From NCBI GenBank assembly GCA_964528055.1, contig CAZGQM010000003.1, positions 266,756 through 330,755 of the forward strand: 64,000 nucleotides of DNA. The letters run 5' to 3'. The stretch comes from Geoanaerobacter sp964528055 (GTDB lineage Bacteria > Desulfobacterota > Desulfuromonadia > Geobacterales > DSM-12255). The position numbers were made by a program, and so were the translations under genes. The notes below the pieces were generated by a model that saw only the letters and a list, made by a program, of their open reading frames with translations, did not search any database and was not told where the DNA came from. Position 1 is the first letter of the stretch. Every line of letters starts with the position of its first letter. Below, piece after piece: positions 35,511 through 44,013 of this stretch.

Positions 35511-36068
35511 TTATACTTCCAGAACTTCTTTTTCTTTATGGGCAAACACCTCGTCGATCTTTGTCTCACAACTCTTTGTTACGTCCTGAATCTCTTTTTC
35601 GACCCGCTTCAGATCATCCTCGGATATCTGTTTGTCTTTCTCGAGCTTCTTGGCTCCGTCAATGGCATCGCGGCGGATGTTTCTCAACGCCACCTTAGCC
35701 TCTTCAGACATTTTTTTGAGCTGCTTGACTATATCCTTACGACGTTCCTCAGTAAGGGGGGGGAGTACAAGACGGATCATCTTTCCGTCGTTTGATGGGG
35801 TAACTCCCAGGTTGGCATTCAGTATTGCCTTCTCGATAAGGGGAATCACCTTTGGTTCCCACGGCTGGAGTGTTATGGTGCGTGGTTCAGGCACTGCCAG
35901 TGTAGCCACCTGATTCACCGGCGTCGGGTTACCGTAGTAATCTACCTTGAGATCATCCAGGAGCGACGTACTGGCCCGACCGGTCCGTACCTTCTGGTAC
36001 TCACGTCGCAGCGCATCGATGGACTTCTCCATGTGACCCTTCATGTTGGCAATGATCTCCTTGCTCAT
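35511..36068 (-). CDS. frr: Ribosome recycling factor
   Basis: 185-residue factor that, with EF-G, splits post-termination ribosomes. Seen: a long helical protein with KVRTGRASTSLLDDLKVDYYGNPTPVNQVA and the C-terminal three-helix part. The ATG is one base after pyrH stops, with AAAGGAGG inside pyrH. Confidence 0.97.
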   Translation of the reverse strand: MSKEIIANMKGHMEKSIDALRREYQKVRTGRASTSLLDDLKVDYYGNPTPVNQVATLAVPEPRTITLQPWEPKVIPLIEKAILNANLGVTPSNDGKMIRLVLPPLTEERRKDIVKQLKKMSEEAKVALRNIRRDAIDGAKKLEKDKQISEDDLKRVEKEIQDVTKSCETKIDEVFAHKEKEVLEV

Positions 36069-36069
36069 G

Positions 36070-36789
36070 TTACCCTCCTTTCACTATGGTGCCGATCGCC
36101 TCACCACAGATCACCTTCTTGACGTTGCCCTGTGTAGTTATATCGAAAACGATTATGGGAAGACTGTTATCCATGCAGAGGGAAGTTGCAGTTGCATCCA
36201 TCACCTGCAGCCCCTTCTTCAGGACCTCAAGGTACGTGAGTTCAACATATTTTACCGCATTCGGATCCTTTTTCGGGTCGGCAGTGTATACGCCGTCCAC
36301 TTTTGTTCCCTTCAGTATTACCTCTGCGCCTATCTCCATGGCTCTAAGGCTGGCGGCAGTATCTGTGGTAAAAAAAGGATTCCCGGTTCCTGCCCCGAAT
36401 ATGACCACCCGCCCCTTCTCCAGATGCCTCATAGCCCGCCGCCGGATGTATGGCTCCGCTACCTCCTGCATCGCTATGGCAGATTGCACCCTGGTATCGA
36501 CCCCTACTTTCTCAAGAGCATCCTGCATGGCAAGGGAATTTATCATCGTTGCTAGCATACCCATGTAATCAGCGCTAGCCCGGTCCATACCCTTGGATGA
36601 AGCAGCCAGGCCACGGAATATGTTACCTCCGCCGATAACAAGCGCCAGCTCTACCCCGCAGTCCATGACACCCTTCACCTCCTGTGCTATGGTACTTATG
36701 GTCGTAGGATCAATCCCGTATCCCTGATCACCACCCAGTGCCTCGCCGGACAGCTTCAGCATCACACGCTTATAGAATGGTTTGGACAT
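36070..36789 (-). CDS. pyrH: UMP kinase
   Basis: Phosphorylates UMP to UDP, hexameric, of the amino acid kinase fold; 239 residues. Seen: KLSGEALGG, VIGGGNIFRG and TGNPFFTTDTAA motifs. GGAGGATAGT precedes the ATG. Coupled to frr; a terminator separates it from tsf upstream. Confidence 0.97.
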   Translation of the reverse strand: MSKPFYKRVMLKLSGEALGGDQGYGIDPTTISTIAQEVKGVMDCGVELALVIGGGNIFRGLAASSKGMDRASADYMGMLATMINSLAMQDALEKVGVDTRVQSAIAMQEVAEPYIRRRAMRHLEKGRVVIFGAGTGNPFFTTDTAASLRAMEIGAEVILKGTKVDGVYTADPKKDPNAVKYVELTYLEVLKKGLQVMDATATSLCMDNSLPIIVFDITTQGNVKKVICGEAIGTIVKGG

Positions 36790-36875
36790 ACTATCCTCCG
36801 AGCCCTTAAACGCAGGGTAAGTCAGTTAACGAAGTTATTTTCTCCCAGAAAAGCAGAGAAAATTACTTTCAACTT

Positions 36876-36908
36876 AAAAAAAGAGCCGGTCATCGAAATG
36901 GCCGGCTC
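36876..36908 (-). terminator. Terminator after tsf
   Basis: GAGCCGGCCAT pairs with ATGACCGGCTC on the minus strand, followed by seven T. It separates rpsB-tsf from pyrH-frr. Confidence 0.85.
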
Positions 36909-36919
36909 AAAGTCAATCT

Positions 36920-37570
36920 CTAGTTGCCGACCGCGGCAGCAACCTCGGCAGCAAAGTCGCTCTCTTTCTTTTCAAGCCCTTCGCCCAAGACAAACCGGGC
37001 AAAGCGCCTGATGGACATATTCTCCCCGATCGTGGCGATGGTCTCATTCAGAAGAGTCTGAACAGTCTTGTCCGGATCCTTTACATAGGACTGCTCCAAC
37101 AGACAGATGTCTGCATAGTACTTGTTAACCTGTCCCTCGATGATCTTTTCGATAATGTTTTCAGGCTTGCCGGTCTCACGTGCCTTGGCACGGTAGATCT
37201 CCTTCTCGCGCTCTACAAGCTCGGCCGAAACCTCTTCGCGCCGAACAAACAGCGGAGAAGCAGCAGCAATATGCATGGCAATGTCTTTTACAAACGACTG
37301 AAAATTTTCGTTCTTCGCCACAAAGTCGGTCTCGCAGTTCACCTCTACCAGCACGCCGATCTTCCCACCGGCATGTATATAGGAACCGACCGCACCCTCG
37401 CTTGCCACCCTGCCTGCCTTCTTGGAAGCCGCAGCCAACCCCTTGGTCCGGAGGTAGTCAACCGCCTTTTCCTGGTCTCCTGCTGACTCCTGAAGTGCCT
37501 TCTTGCAGTCCATCAGGCCGGCGCCGGTAGCCTTCCTCAGTTCATTAACCTGTGCAGCTGTTATGCTCAC
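36920..37570 (-). CDS. tsf: Elongation factor Ts
   Basis: Nucleotide exchange factor for EF-Tu; 216 residues. Seen: ITAAQVNELRKATGAGLMDCKKAL, the N-terminal hallmark, and EVNCETDFVAKN. The GTG at 37570 has GGAGGAT five bases upstream; upstream codons lack homology. The protein is shorter than the E. coli one (about 283), with a reduced second core domain, as in many bacteria of this group. Confidence 0.96.
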   Translation of the reverse strand: MSITAAQVNELRKATGAGLMDCKKALQESAGDQEKAVDYLRTKGLAAASKKAGRVASEGAVGSYIHAGGKIGVLVEVNCETDFVAKNENFQSFVKDIAMHIAAASPLFVRREEVSAELVEREKEIYRAKARETGKPENIIEKIIEGQVNKYYADICLLEQSYVKDPDKTVQTLLNETIATIGENMSIRRFARFVLGEGLEKKESDFAAEVAAAVGN

Positions 37571-37640
37571 GCTATCCTCCGTAATGGCTGCCTCGCAGCC
37601 CATTGTGGTTGCCGCTTACTTGGCCGACCGACAAACAACT

Positions 37641-38411
37641 CTAGTCGATCGTCTCTTCTTCACCCTCGGTCACCGGAACAGCCAGCCCGGCATCCTCACC
37701 TTCTGTATCGGTCTGAAGGTCGGTATCACGCGCCTGGGAGCCTTCGGAAACTGCATCCGCAATCTTGCTCGTAAGGAGCCGGATGGCACGAATGGCATCG
37801 TCGTTACCGGGGATAACGTAATCGATATCATCGGGATCGCAGTTGGTATCGACAATTGCTACCACCTTGATTCCAAGCTTCTTGGCTTCCTTCACAGCTA
37901 TTTCTTCGTTTTTCGGATCAATGATAAATATGACACCGGGAAGCCGACCCATTCCCTTGATGCCACCCAAGGTCTTTTCGAGCTTCTGGCGCTCCTTGTC
38001 GAACTTGAGCGCCTCTTTCTTGGTGTAGGCATCGGCAGTACCATCGGTCAGCATGGCATCCAGACGCTTCAAACGGTCAATGCTCTGCTTCACGGTGGAG
38101 AAGTTGGTAAGCATGCCTCCGAGCCAGCGATGGTTGACGTAGAACATGCCGCAACGGCTGGCCTCTTCGGCAACCGAATCCTGGGCCTGCTTCTTCGTAC
38201 CAACAAACATGACCGTCTCGCCGGAACGAACCGAATCAGCTACGAAATTGTAGGCGTTCTTGAACAGCCTGACGGTCTTCTGCAGATCTATGATGTAGAT
38301 CCCGTTACGTGCCCCGAAGATGTAAGGTTTCATCTTGGGATTCCAGCGCTTGGTCTGGTGGCCGAAATGAACGCCTGCCTCCAGAAGCTCCTTCATGGTA
38401 ATGCTCGACAT
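37641..38411 (-). CDS. rpsB: 30S ribosomal protein S2
   Basis: 256-residue small-subunit protein. Seen: the start MKELLEAGVHFGHQTKRWNPKM, NHRWLGGMLTNFSTVKQSI and IDPKNEEIAVKEAKKLGI. A GAGGAG lies upstream of the ATG. An acidic C-terminal tail (about 25 residues, many Glu and Asp) extends beyond the core. First gene of the minus-strand block. Confidence 0.97.
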   Translation of the reverse strand: MSSITMKELLEAGVHFGHQTKRWNPKMKPYIFGARNGIYIIDLQKTVRLFKNAYNFVADSVRSGETVMFVGTKKQAQDSVAEEASRCGMFYVNHRWLGGMLTNFSTVKQSIDRLKRLDAMLTDGTADAYTKKEALKFDKERQKLEKTLGGIKGMGRLPGVIFIIDPKNEEIAVKEAKKLGIKVVAIVDTNCDPDDIDYVIPGNDDAIRAIRLLTSKIADAVSEGSQARDTDLQTDTEGEDAGLAVPVTEGEEETID

Positions 38412-38532
38412 TGCTCTCTCCTCTTTCTGGTTTGTCCTCCGCCTCCTGCCTTACCCCGAAATCCACGTGCAAATGAGATGCAGCGGACACCGCCGGGGGC
38501 TCGGATGGCGTGCGTAATATATGCAGCGGATG

Positions 38533-38562
38533 TATATACCATATACTGGCGTCGGCAGGCAA
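38533..38562 (-). promoter_or_regulatory. Candidate rpsB promoter
   Basis: On the minus strand, TTGCCT at 38562-38557, an 18-base spacer and TATATA at 38538-38533. It leaves a leader of about 115 bases before rpsB, long enough for an S2 autoregulatory site, which I could not identify. Confidence 0.45.
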
Positions 38563-38617
38563 GGGATTTTTCCGCAGCACTTTACTTGAATCGGGATCTC
38601 GTGTAGTATCCCTGCCG

Positions 38618-39787
38618 ATGCCAACCATCCTCGACCGCTACATATTCCGTGAAATTACCATCCCCTTTGTACTTGGCATGGCAGCGTTCACCGGTGCCCT
38701 GCTTATGGGTCGCTTCCTCAAGATCGCCGACATGGTGGTTGCCAAAGGGGTTCCGTTAAGCGAGATCTGCCTGCTGATTGCCTACCTCTTTCCATCATTC
38801 GCACTGGTGACGATCCCGATGGCCTTCCTGCTTGCAGTCCTCCTGGCCTTTGGTCGACTCTCGTCAGACAGCGAGATAATCGCCATAAAGGCGAGCGGAG
38901 TCGGTCTGGGGCGGCTTATGCTGCCGGTAATGGCATTTGCTCTACTTGCTTCCTTTGCTACAGCAGCAACCGCTATCTATGCGGTCCCGGCAGGGAATAC
39001 CGCCTTCAAGAATCTTCTGACGGTGGCAGTGGAAAACCGTGCAGAGATGGAGATCAAGGAACGGGTTTTCATCGACAGCATCCCGGGGCTGGTGATTTAC
39101 GTCGACCAGTACGATCAGGCGACCAGAGGTATTTCCGGCATAATGATACAGGACGACCGTAACCTGAAAGAACCTGTTACCATCTTTGCAGAGAAGGGAA
39201 CGGTTACCTCAGATCCCGCTGCCCGCCAGGTTCAGCTCCTGCTCTCAAAGGGTAGCATCCACAGCATTAAGGAGTCTCGCTATCGATTGATCGGATTCAG
39301 CGAATACGAAATGACCGTCCGCCTGAATCAGACGATTCGCAGCATAAACCGCAATGAGCTGGACATGACCATCGGTGAGCTCAAAGCCGCTATCGATGGC
39401 GGAGCAACAGACCTCCGCCAAAAGCGGGAGATGGAACTGGAATTCCACCGCCGCTTCGCCACACCGTTTGCGTGTTTCGTCTTTGCTCTGGCAGGGGTCC
39501 CCCTGGGAATACAGAACAGCAGATCAGGCAAGGGGAGCGGTTTTGCCGTCAGCATCGGGCTTCTCATCATCTACTACATCGTCCTCTCTGCTTGCAAGGC
39601 TCTGGGTGACAAGGGGGTGCTCCATGCCGCTATTGCCATGTGGATGCCCAATCTCTGTTTCCTATTGCTCGGTATCTGGTTCTTCAGGAGATCGGCCAAC
39701 GAGCTCCCCATTCTCGGGAAACTGGCGCCGTCGGCCCTTGCAGACATGTTTCGTAGGTTACTTTACCGCAACGGTTCACGACGATGA
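38618..39787 (+). CDS. lptF: LPS export permease LptF
   Basis: One of two permease subunits (389 residues) of the LptB2FG transporter that pulls LPS from the inner membrane. Seen: the YjgP/YjgQ fold with N-terminal LDRYIFREITIPF, three N-terminal transmembrane helices, a large periplasmic beta-jellyroll region, and three C-terminal helices. The ATG at 38618 gives the family's usual start; its ribosome binding site is weak. It overlaps lptG by four bases. Confidence 0.93.
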   Translation: MPTILDRYIFREITIPFVLGMAAFTGALLMGRFLKIADMVVAKGVPLSEICLLIAYLFPSFALVTIPMAFLLAVLLAFGRLSSDSEIIAIKASGVGLGRLMLPVMAFALLASFATAATAIYAVPAGNTAFKNLLTVAVENRAEMEIKERVFIDSIPGLVIYVDQYDQATRGISGIMIQDDRNLKEPVTIFAEKGTVTSDPAARQVQLLLSKGSIHSIKESRYRLIGFSEYEMTVRLNQTIRSINRNELDMTIGELKAAIDGGATDLRQKREMELEFHRRFATPFACFVFALAGVPLGIQNSRSGKGSGFAVSIGLLIIYYIVLSACKALGDKGVLHAAIAMWMPNLCFLLLGIWFFRRSANELPILGKLAPSALADMFRRLLYRNGSRR

Positions 39788-40863
39788 CCATTTTCTCCCG
39801 CTATATCTCCACCACCTATTTGAGACTCTTCTGCCTCTGTTGCGGGGCCTTCTCCGCCATCTACCTGGTAATCGACGTCCTGGAAAAAGTCGGCAAATTC
39901 ACCCGCGCCGGAGCCAGACCCGATCATATTGCCCTGTTCTTCCTCTGGAAACTCCCGGAAATTGCCTCTCAGATCATACCGCTTGCGGTCCTTATGGCTA
40001 CACTTCTGACCCTGGGGAGCCTTGCCAAGACCTCCGAACTTACAGCAATGCGCTGTTCAGGAGCGGGACTGTTCCGGATCACTGCACCGATCCTCGTAAT
40101 CTCCGGCCTGCTCAGTATTTTGAATCTGGCTCTGGCTGAACTGGTGGTACCGAAGAGTTTCGAAAAGATGCGCTACATCCAGGAGGTCCTTATCTCAAAG
40201 AAAAGCCCTGCTGCCTTCTTCCGCCAAGGGGCAATCTGGTACCGCGACAGAGACAGCATTCTCCAGGCAAGGCTTTTCGAACCTGAAATATCGACATTGA
40301 AAGGTGTGACTCTTTGGCAGCTGAACGCGTCACTTCAGCCTCTTGCGCGATTCGACGCAAACCAGGGGGTGCGCAAAGGGGATGCGTGGATACTTACGGA
40401 GGTTGTGCAACAGAGGTACAGCTCCGGCAAACTCACCTCAGCAAACAGAATCCCCTCACTGCAGGTCCCGCTCAACCTCACGCTTGCAGAACTCAAAGTA
40501 GTCGGAAAACTGGCAGAGAACATGGGGTATACAGAGCTGCGCAAATATTGCAGAAAGCTTACCCAGGGAGGTTACGATGCCACCCGTTACCTTACTCTGC
40601 TCCACACCAAGCTTGCAGTTCCTTTCAGTCCACTGGTGATGGCTTTTCTCGGCATCCCGTTTGCCCTCCGCAGCGACCGTTCAAGCGGACCTGCCATAGG
40701 GATAGGAATCAGCCTCGTCATCGGCCTCACCTACTTCATCATCAATGCTTTTCTCGTCTCATTCGGTCAGGCCGGCGCGCTTCCCCCACTGGTTGCCGCC
40801 TGGGCAGCCAATATCCTGTTCAGCGCATCAGGCATCTGGCTGGCGCTCACACTGGATAGGTAG
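39784..40863 (+). CDS. lptG: LPS export permease LptG
   Basis: Second permease of the LPS exporter, 359 residues, pairing with LptF. Seen: N-terminal SRYISTTYLRLF, LPEIASQIIPLAVLMATLLTLGSLAKTSELTAMR (coupling helix region), a periplasmic domain, and three C-terminal helices. The ATG overlaps the lptF stop (ATGA). Confidence 0.93.
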   Translation: MTIFSRYISTTYLRLFCLCCGAFSAIYLVIDVLEKVGKFTRAGARPDHIALFFLWKLPEIASQIIPLAVLMATLLTLGSLAKTSELTAMRCSGAGLFRITAPILVISGLLSILNLALAELVVPKSFEKMRYIQEVLISKKSPAAFFRQGAIWYRDRDSILQARLFEPEISTLKGVTLWQLNASLQPLARFDANQGVRKGDAWILTEVVQQRYSSGKLTSANRIPSLQVPLNLTLAELKVVGKLAENMGYTELRKYCRKLTQGGYDATRYLTLLHTKLAVPFSPLVMAFLGIPFALRSDRSSGPAIGIGISLVIGLTYFIINAFLVSFGQAGALPPLVAAWAANILFSASGIWLALTLDR

Positions 40864-40871
40864 CCCATTCG

Positions 40872-40899
40872 TTGACAACCGCCAGGATCATGCTTTAAT
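40872..40899 (+). promoter_or_regulatory. Promoter of the IPT/TIG protein gene
   Basis: TTGACA at 40872-40877, a 16-base spacer and TTTAAT at 40894-40899, directly after lptG, so this gene has its own transcription start. Confidence 0.65.
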
Positions 40900-40954
40900 C
40901 CTAAAACAGAAATGGGTTAGGTCACTGATTTTTCTGTACATGCAAGGAGTTCCC

Positions 40955-41872
40955 ATGACTCGCCTGATATGCCTTTTCTTTGCATTAACTCTCTCATCAG
41001 CAGCTCATGCTGCCGTAACCCCTGCAGCAACAGTCCCAAAAGGGACTACCAAGGAGGTCCGGCAAAAAAAGGAGCAACCGGAGCGGATAACCATACTGAG
41101 CATAATCCCTGCTCAGGGAGAGCCGGGAATGACCGTAACGCTCTCCGGCAGCGGGTTCTCCGAGAAGGCCACCGCCTTCATCGGAAACAGTGAGCTGCCC
41201 GCAAAGCTACTTGGGCCGAAGCAGCTCAGTTTTGAGATACCGCGCCTTGCTCCAGGACTCTATGCCCTGTTCGTAAAGAACGATGACGGCTCAACAAGCA
41301 AGACCTACAGCTTCTCCGTTCAACCCCTGAAGCCGATGGCGCAGTCACTCTCGCCAGACACCATGCCTACCTGCACCACTGGCGGAAGCCGCGAGGTCAT
41401 TGTCTCTGGAAAGAACTTCATGGAAGGGTCACAGGTCCTGTTTGACGGAGGCGGAATCAGGAGCAGGTTTCTGTCAAGCGAGTCCATGAGCTTTACCGTT
41501 CCAGCCGTGCGCGGCGGAATACACCAGGTACAGATAAAGAGCCCCGAAGAGACCATTTCCACCCCGCTGGCATTGCTCATAGACAGCAGGCCTGAAATAT
41601 CCGGGATAACACCGGGTACCGACTTCGTCAATTACTACGAACTCAGCATCGATGGGAAGAACTTCCTCCAGGGCTCCATCCTGGTGGTTGACGGTGAGCG
41701 GATCACTGCCGGGACGCCAGCTCCTGGCAATCGCGACCGTCTGATTTATATGAGCTGCACCCAGCTCATCTACCAGCGACACCCGGCTGACCCTACCCCC
41801 AAGACCCTGCGACTCCAGGTGGTGAACCCCGGAAACGAAGAAAGTCCGGTAGTAACTGTCAGCACCCCCTAA
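40955..41872 (+). CDS. Secreted IPT/TIG-domain protein
   Basis: A 305-residue exported protein. A signal peptide of about 19 residues ends in AHA. Three consecutive immunoglobulin-like IPT/TIG repeats are seen at roughly 45-125, 128-215 and 218-300, each with an IxPxxG start and a GxxF turn (for example SGSGFSEKATAFIG and SGKNFMEGSQVLFDG). AAGGAG precedes the ATG at 40955. No catalytic domain or membrane anchor is visible. A binding or structural role in the periplasm or at the surface is inferred from the fold. Confidence 0.78.
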   Translation: MTRLICLFFALTLSSAAHAAVTPAATVPKGTTKEVRQKKEQPERITILSIIPAQGEPGMTVTLSGSGFSEKATAFIGNSELPAKLLGPKQLSFEIPRLAPGLYALFVKNDDGSTSKTYSFSVQPLKPMAQSLSPDTMPTCTTGGSREVIVSGKNFMEGSQVLFDGGGIRSRFLSSESMSFTVPAVRGGIHQVQIKSPEETISTPLALLIDSRPEISGITPGTDFVNYYELSIDGKNFLQGSILVVDGERITAGTPAPGNRDRLIYMSCTQLIYQRHPADPTPKTLRLQVVNPGNEESPVVTVSTP

Positions 41873-41895
41873 AACGCTCTCACCCACAGAACGCA

Positions 41896-41928
41896 AACGG
41901 CCGACACAAGCAATATGTGCCGGCCGTT
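41896..41928. terminator. Bidirectional terminator between the IPT gene and ahcY
   Basis: AACGGCCGACAC pairs with GTGCCGGCCGTT, with one mismatch. It separates two convergent genes; T-runs are short on both sides. Confidence 0.7.
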
Positions 41929-41951
41929 CTATTATATTGCTCAACTTCTTG

Positions 41952-43349
41952 TCAGTACCTGTAGTGATCCGACTTGTACGGCCCTTCCTTCTTAACCCCG
42001 ATATATGCCGCCTGAGCATCAGTCAGCTCGGTCAGCATTGCGCCAAGTGTCTTCAGCTGCAGCCGCGCGACCTTCTCGTCGAGCTCCTTTGGCAGCGTAT
42101 AGACCCCCACCGGGTATTTGCCCGGATTGCAGAAGATTTCCATCTGAGCCAGGGTCTGATTGGCAAAAGATGAAGACATGACGTAGGATGGATGGCCGGT
42201 GGCGCAGCCGAGATTGACCAGGCGACCTTCGGCAAGCAGAATGATCCTTTTGCCGTCAGGGAAGATGACATGATCGACCTGGGGCTTGATGTTCTCCCAC
42301 TGGTAGGCCTTAAGCTTGGCAACCTCGATCTCGTTGTCGAAGTGGCCGATAGTGCAGACGATGGCATTGTGCTTCATCGCCTTCATATGGTCATGGGTGA
42401 TTACATCGATATTGCCGGTCGTGGTTACGAAGATGTCAGCCTTGTCGGCAGCCCATTCCATTGTCACAACCTTGTACCCTTCCATGGCCGCCTGCAGGGC
42501 ACAGATCGGATCAACTTCGGTCACCCAGACCTGGGCCTGAAGACCGCGCATTGCCTGGGAGCAACCCTTGCCGACGTCACCGTAGCCGCAGATTACCGCT
42601 ACCTTGCCGGCCACCATCACGTCGGTGGCGCGCTTGATGCCGTCCACCAGGGATTCGCGGCAACCGTAGATATTGTCGAACTTGGACTTGGTAACCGAGT
42701 CGTTGACATTGATGGCCGGGAACTTGAGCGTTCCCTTGTTGTGCATCTCGTAGAGGCGATGCACGCCGGTGGTGGTCTCTTCGGTAACCCCCTTGATGTT
42801 GGCTGCTGTTTTCGAGTACCAGCCCGGTTTCTCGGCGAGACGTCTCTTTATGGCAGCGAAAAGGAACTGCTCCTCCTCGCAGGTCGGATTGGCAATGACC
42901 CTCGGGTCTTTTTCCGCGTCACTCCCCAGATGGAGCAGCAGGGTGGCATCGCCTCCATCGTCCAGGATCATGTTCGGAGTGCCGCCGTCGTTCCATTCGA
43001 AAATCTTGTGGGTATAGTCCCAGTACTCTTCCAGGGTTTCACCCTTATGGGCAAATACCGGTATGCCTGCGGCCGCAATTGCTGCCGCGGCGTGGTCCTG
43101 AGTGGAGAAAATATTGCATGAAGCCCAGCGCACTTCCGCCCCCAGCGCTGTCAGGGTTTCGATCAGCATGGCGGTCTGGATGGTCATATGGAGCGAACCG
43201 GCAATACGGGCACCCTTCAACGGCTGTGTCTTTGCAAACTCCTCGCGGATTGCCATCAGGCCAGGCATTTCGGTCTCTGCAATAATCATCTCCTTGCGCC
43301 CCCAGGCGGCAAGAGAGAGGTCTGCAACATGAAAATCGGTGAATGACAT
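41952..43349 (-). CDS. ahcY: Adenosylhomocysteinase
   Basis: NAD-containing S-adenosylhomocysteine hydrolase of 465 residues, recycling the product of methylation. Seen: the start FHVADLSLAAWGRKE, CNIFSTQDHAAAAI, DDGGDATLL, GYGDVGKGCSQAMRG (dinucleotide loop), and the C-terminal KSDHYRY. The ATG at 43349 has AAGGAGACC upstream. It is close to metK, its methyl-cycle partner. Confidence 0.96.
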   Translation of the reverse strand: MSFTDFHVADLSLAAWGRKEMIIAETEMPGLMAIREEFAKTQPLKGARIAGSLHMTIQTAMLIETLTALGAEVRWASCNIFSTQDHAAAAIAAAGIPVFAHKGETLEEYWDYTHKIFEWNDGGTPNMILDDGGDATLLLHLGSDAEKDPRVIANPTCEEEQFLFAAIKRRLAEKPGWYSKTAANIKGVTEETTTGVHRLYEMHNKGTLKFPAINVNDSVTKSKFDNIYGCRESLVDGIKRATDVMVAGKVAVICGYGDVGKGCSQAMRGLQAQVWVTEVDPICALQAAMEGYKVVTMEWAADKADIFVTTTGNIDVITHDHMKAMKHNAIVCTIGHFDNEIEVAKLKAYQWENIKPQVDHVIFPDGKRIILLAEGRLVNLGCATGHPSYVMSSSFANQTLAQMEIFCNPGKYPVGVYTLPKELDEKVARLQLKTLGAMLTELTDAQAAYIGVKKEGPYKSDHYRY

Positions 43350-43391
43350 TATGGTCTCCTTGTTCGGTATCTGTACTTTACTCAACATGAT

Positions 43392-43420
43392 TATTTACTA
43401 CGGGCTGGAATAATATGCAA
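43392..43420 (-). promoter_or_regulatory. Candidate ahcY promoter
   Basis: On the minus strand, TTGCAT at 43420-43415, a 17-base spacer and TAAATA at 43397-43392. No SAH riboswitch fold is seen in the short leader. Confidence 0.5.
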
Positions 43421-43433
43421 GTTGTACGGAGGA

Positions 43434-43476
43434 AATAAAAAAACAGGGGAGACCCGTCATGACGGTATCCCCTGTT
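43434..43476 (-). terminator. Terminator after the Cache-protein gene
   Basis: On the minus strand AACAGGGGATACCGTC-ATG-ACGGGTCTCCCCTGTT, followed by a run of T. Confidence 0.85.
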
Positions 43477-43507
43477 GTCTTAATATTAGTGAAATCCGTG
43501 TTGACTC

Positions 43508-43975
43508 TTAGTGATAGACCCCGCAGCCGATAAATACCGAGTCATCGACCTTGTATATATACGATGACTTTTTCTGCATTTTGCCGCTTAAAGGGTTGGG
43601 CCACTTGTAATCGTACCAGCCGCCCCCTTTCTGGGCAGTCTCGATCAAGCCTATGGTAACGAGACGGACATTCTCATCTTTGGATTGAAGCTGGTTTTTC
43701 CCGATCAGAGACTGGTTTGCCCCATGGGCAAGAAACACACCATTAAACCCAATGGCAAAGACATAGAGATCCTTATTGATGAACCGACCCTTTGGATTGC
43801 TGAACTCAACGAACGACTTTTCCTTGCCGTTGGCCTTGATGTAGGCAGCTGCCTTCTCAACCAGGGCCTTGGCCTCTGCCCTGCTTGCTGCCCCCTTTTG
43901 CTCAGCAGCCAGGGAAAACCCGGCAGATGCAACACTCATAACAATAACCATGATCGCTATACAGAGCTTTTTCAT
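43508..43975 (-). CDS. Secreted single-Cache domain protein
   Basis: A 155-residue exported protein. A signal peptide spans about 1-23 (MKKLCIAIMVIVMSVASAGF...), and the rest is a single Cache-type sensor fold: RAEAKALVEKAAAYIKANG, YVFAIGFNGVFLAHGANQSLIGKN and a C-terminal beta-rich region. The ATG at 43975 has GGAGGG upstream; a nearby GTG is too close to it. Such proteins usually sit inside a receptor; here it stands free in the periplasm and has no transmembrane helix apart from the signal. Ligand unknown; a small organic acid is typical. Confidence 0.8.
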   Translation of the reverse strand: MKKLCIAIMVIVMSVASAGFSLAAEQKGAASRAEAKALVEKAAAYIKANGKEKSFVEFSNPKGRFINKDLYVFAIGFNGVFLAHGANQSLIGKNQLQSKDENVRLVTIGLIETAQKGGGWYDYKWPNPLSGKMQKKSSYIYKVDDSVFIGCGVYH

Positions 43976-44013
43976 ACAGTACACCCTCCTATTGAATTGA
44001 TGACAGTTCGTTA

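Noticed and set aside
43350..43507. Possible SAH riboswitch before ahcY
   Set aside because: The leader after the likely promoter is short, and no SAH aptamer motif could be matched.
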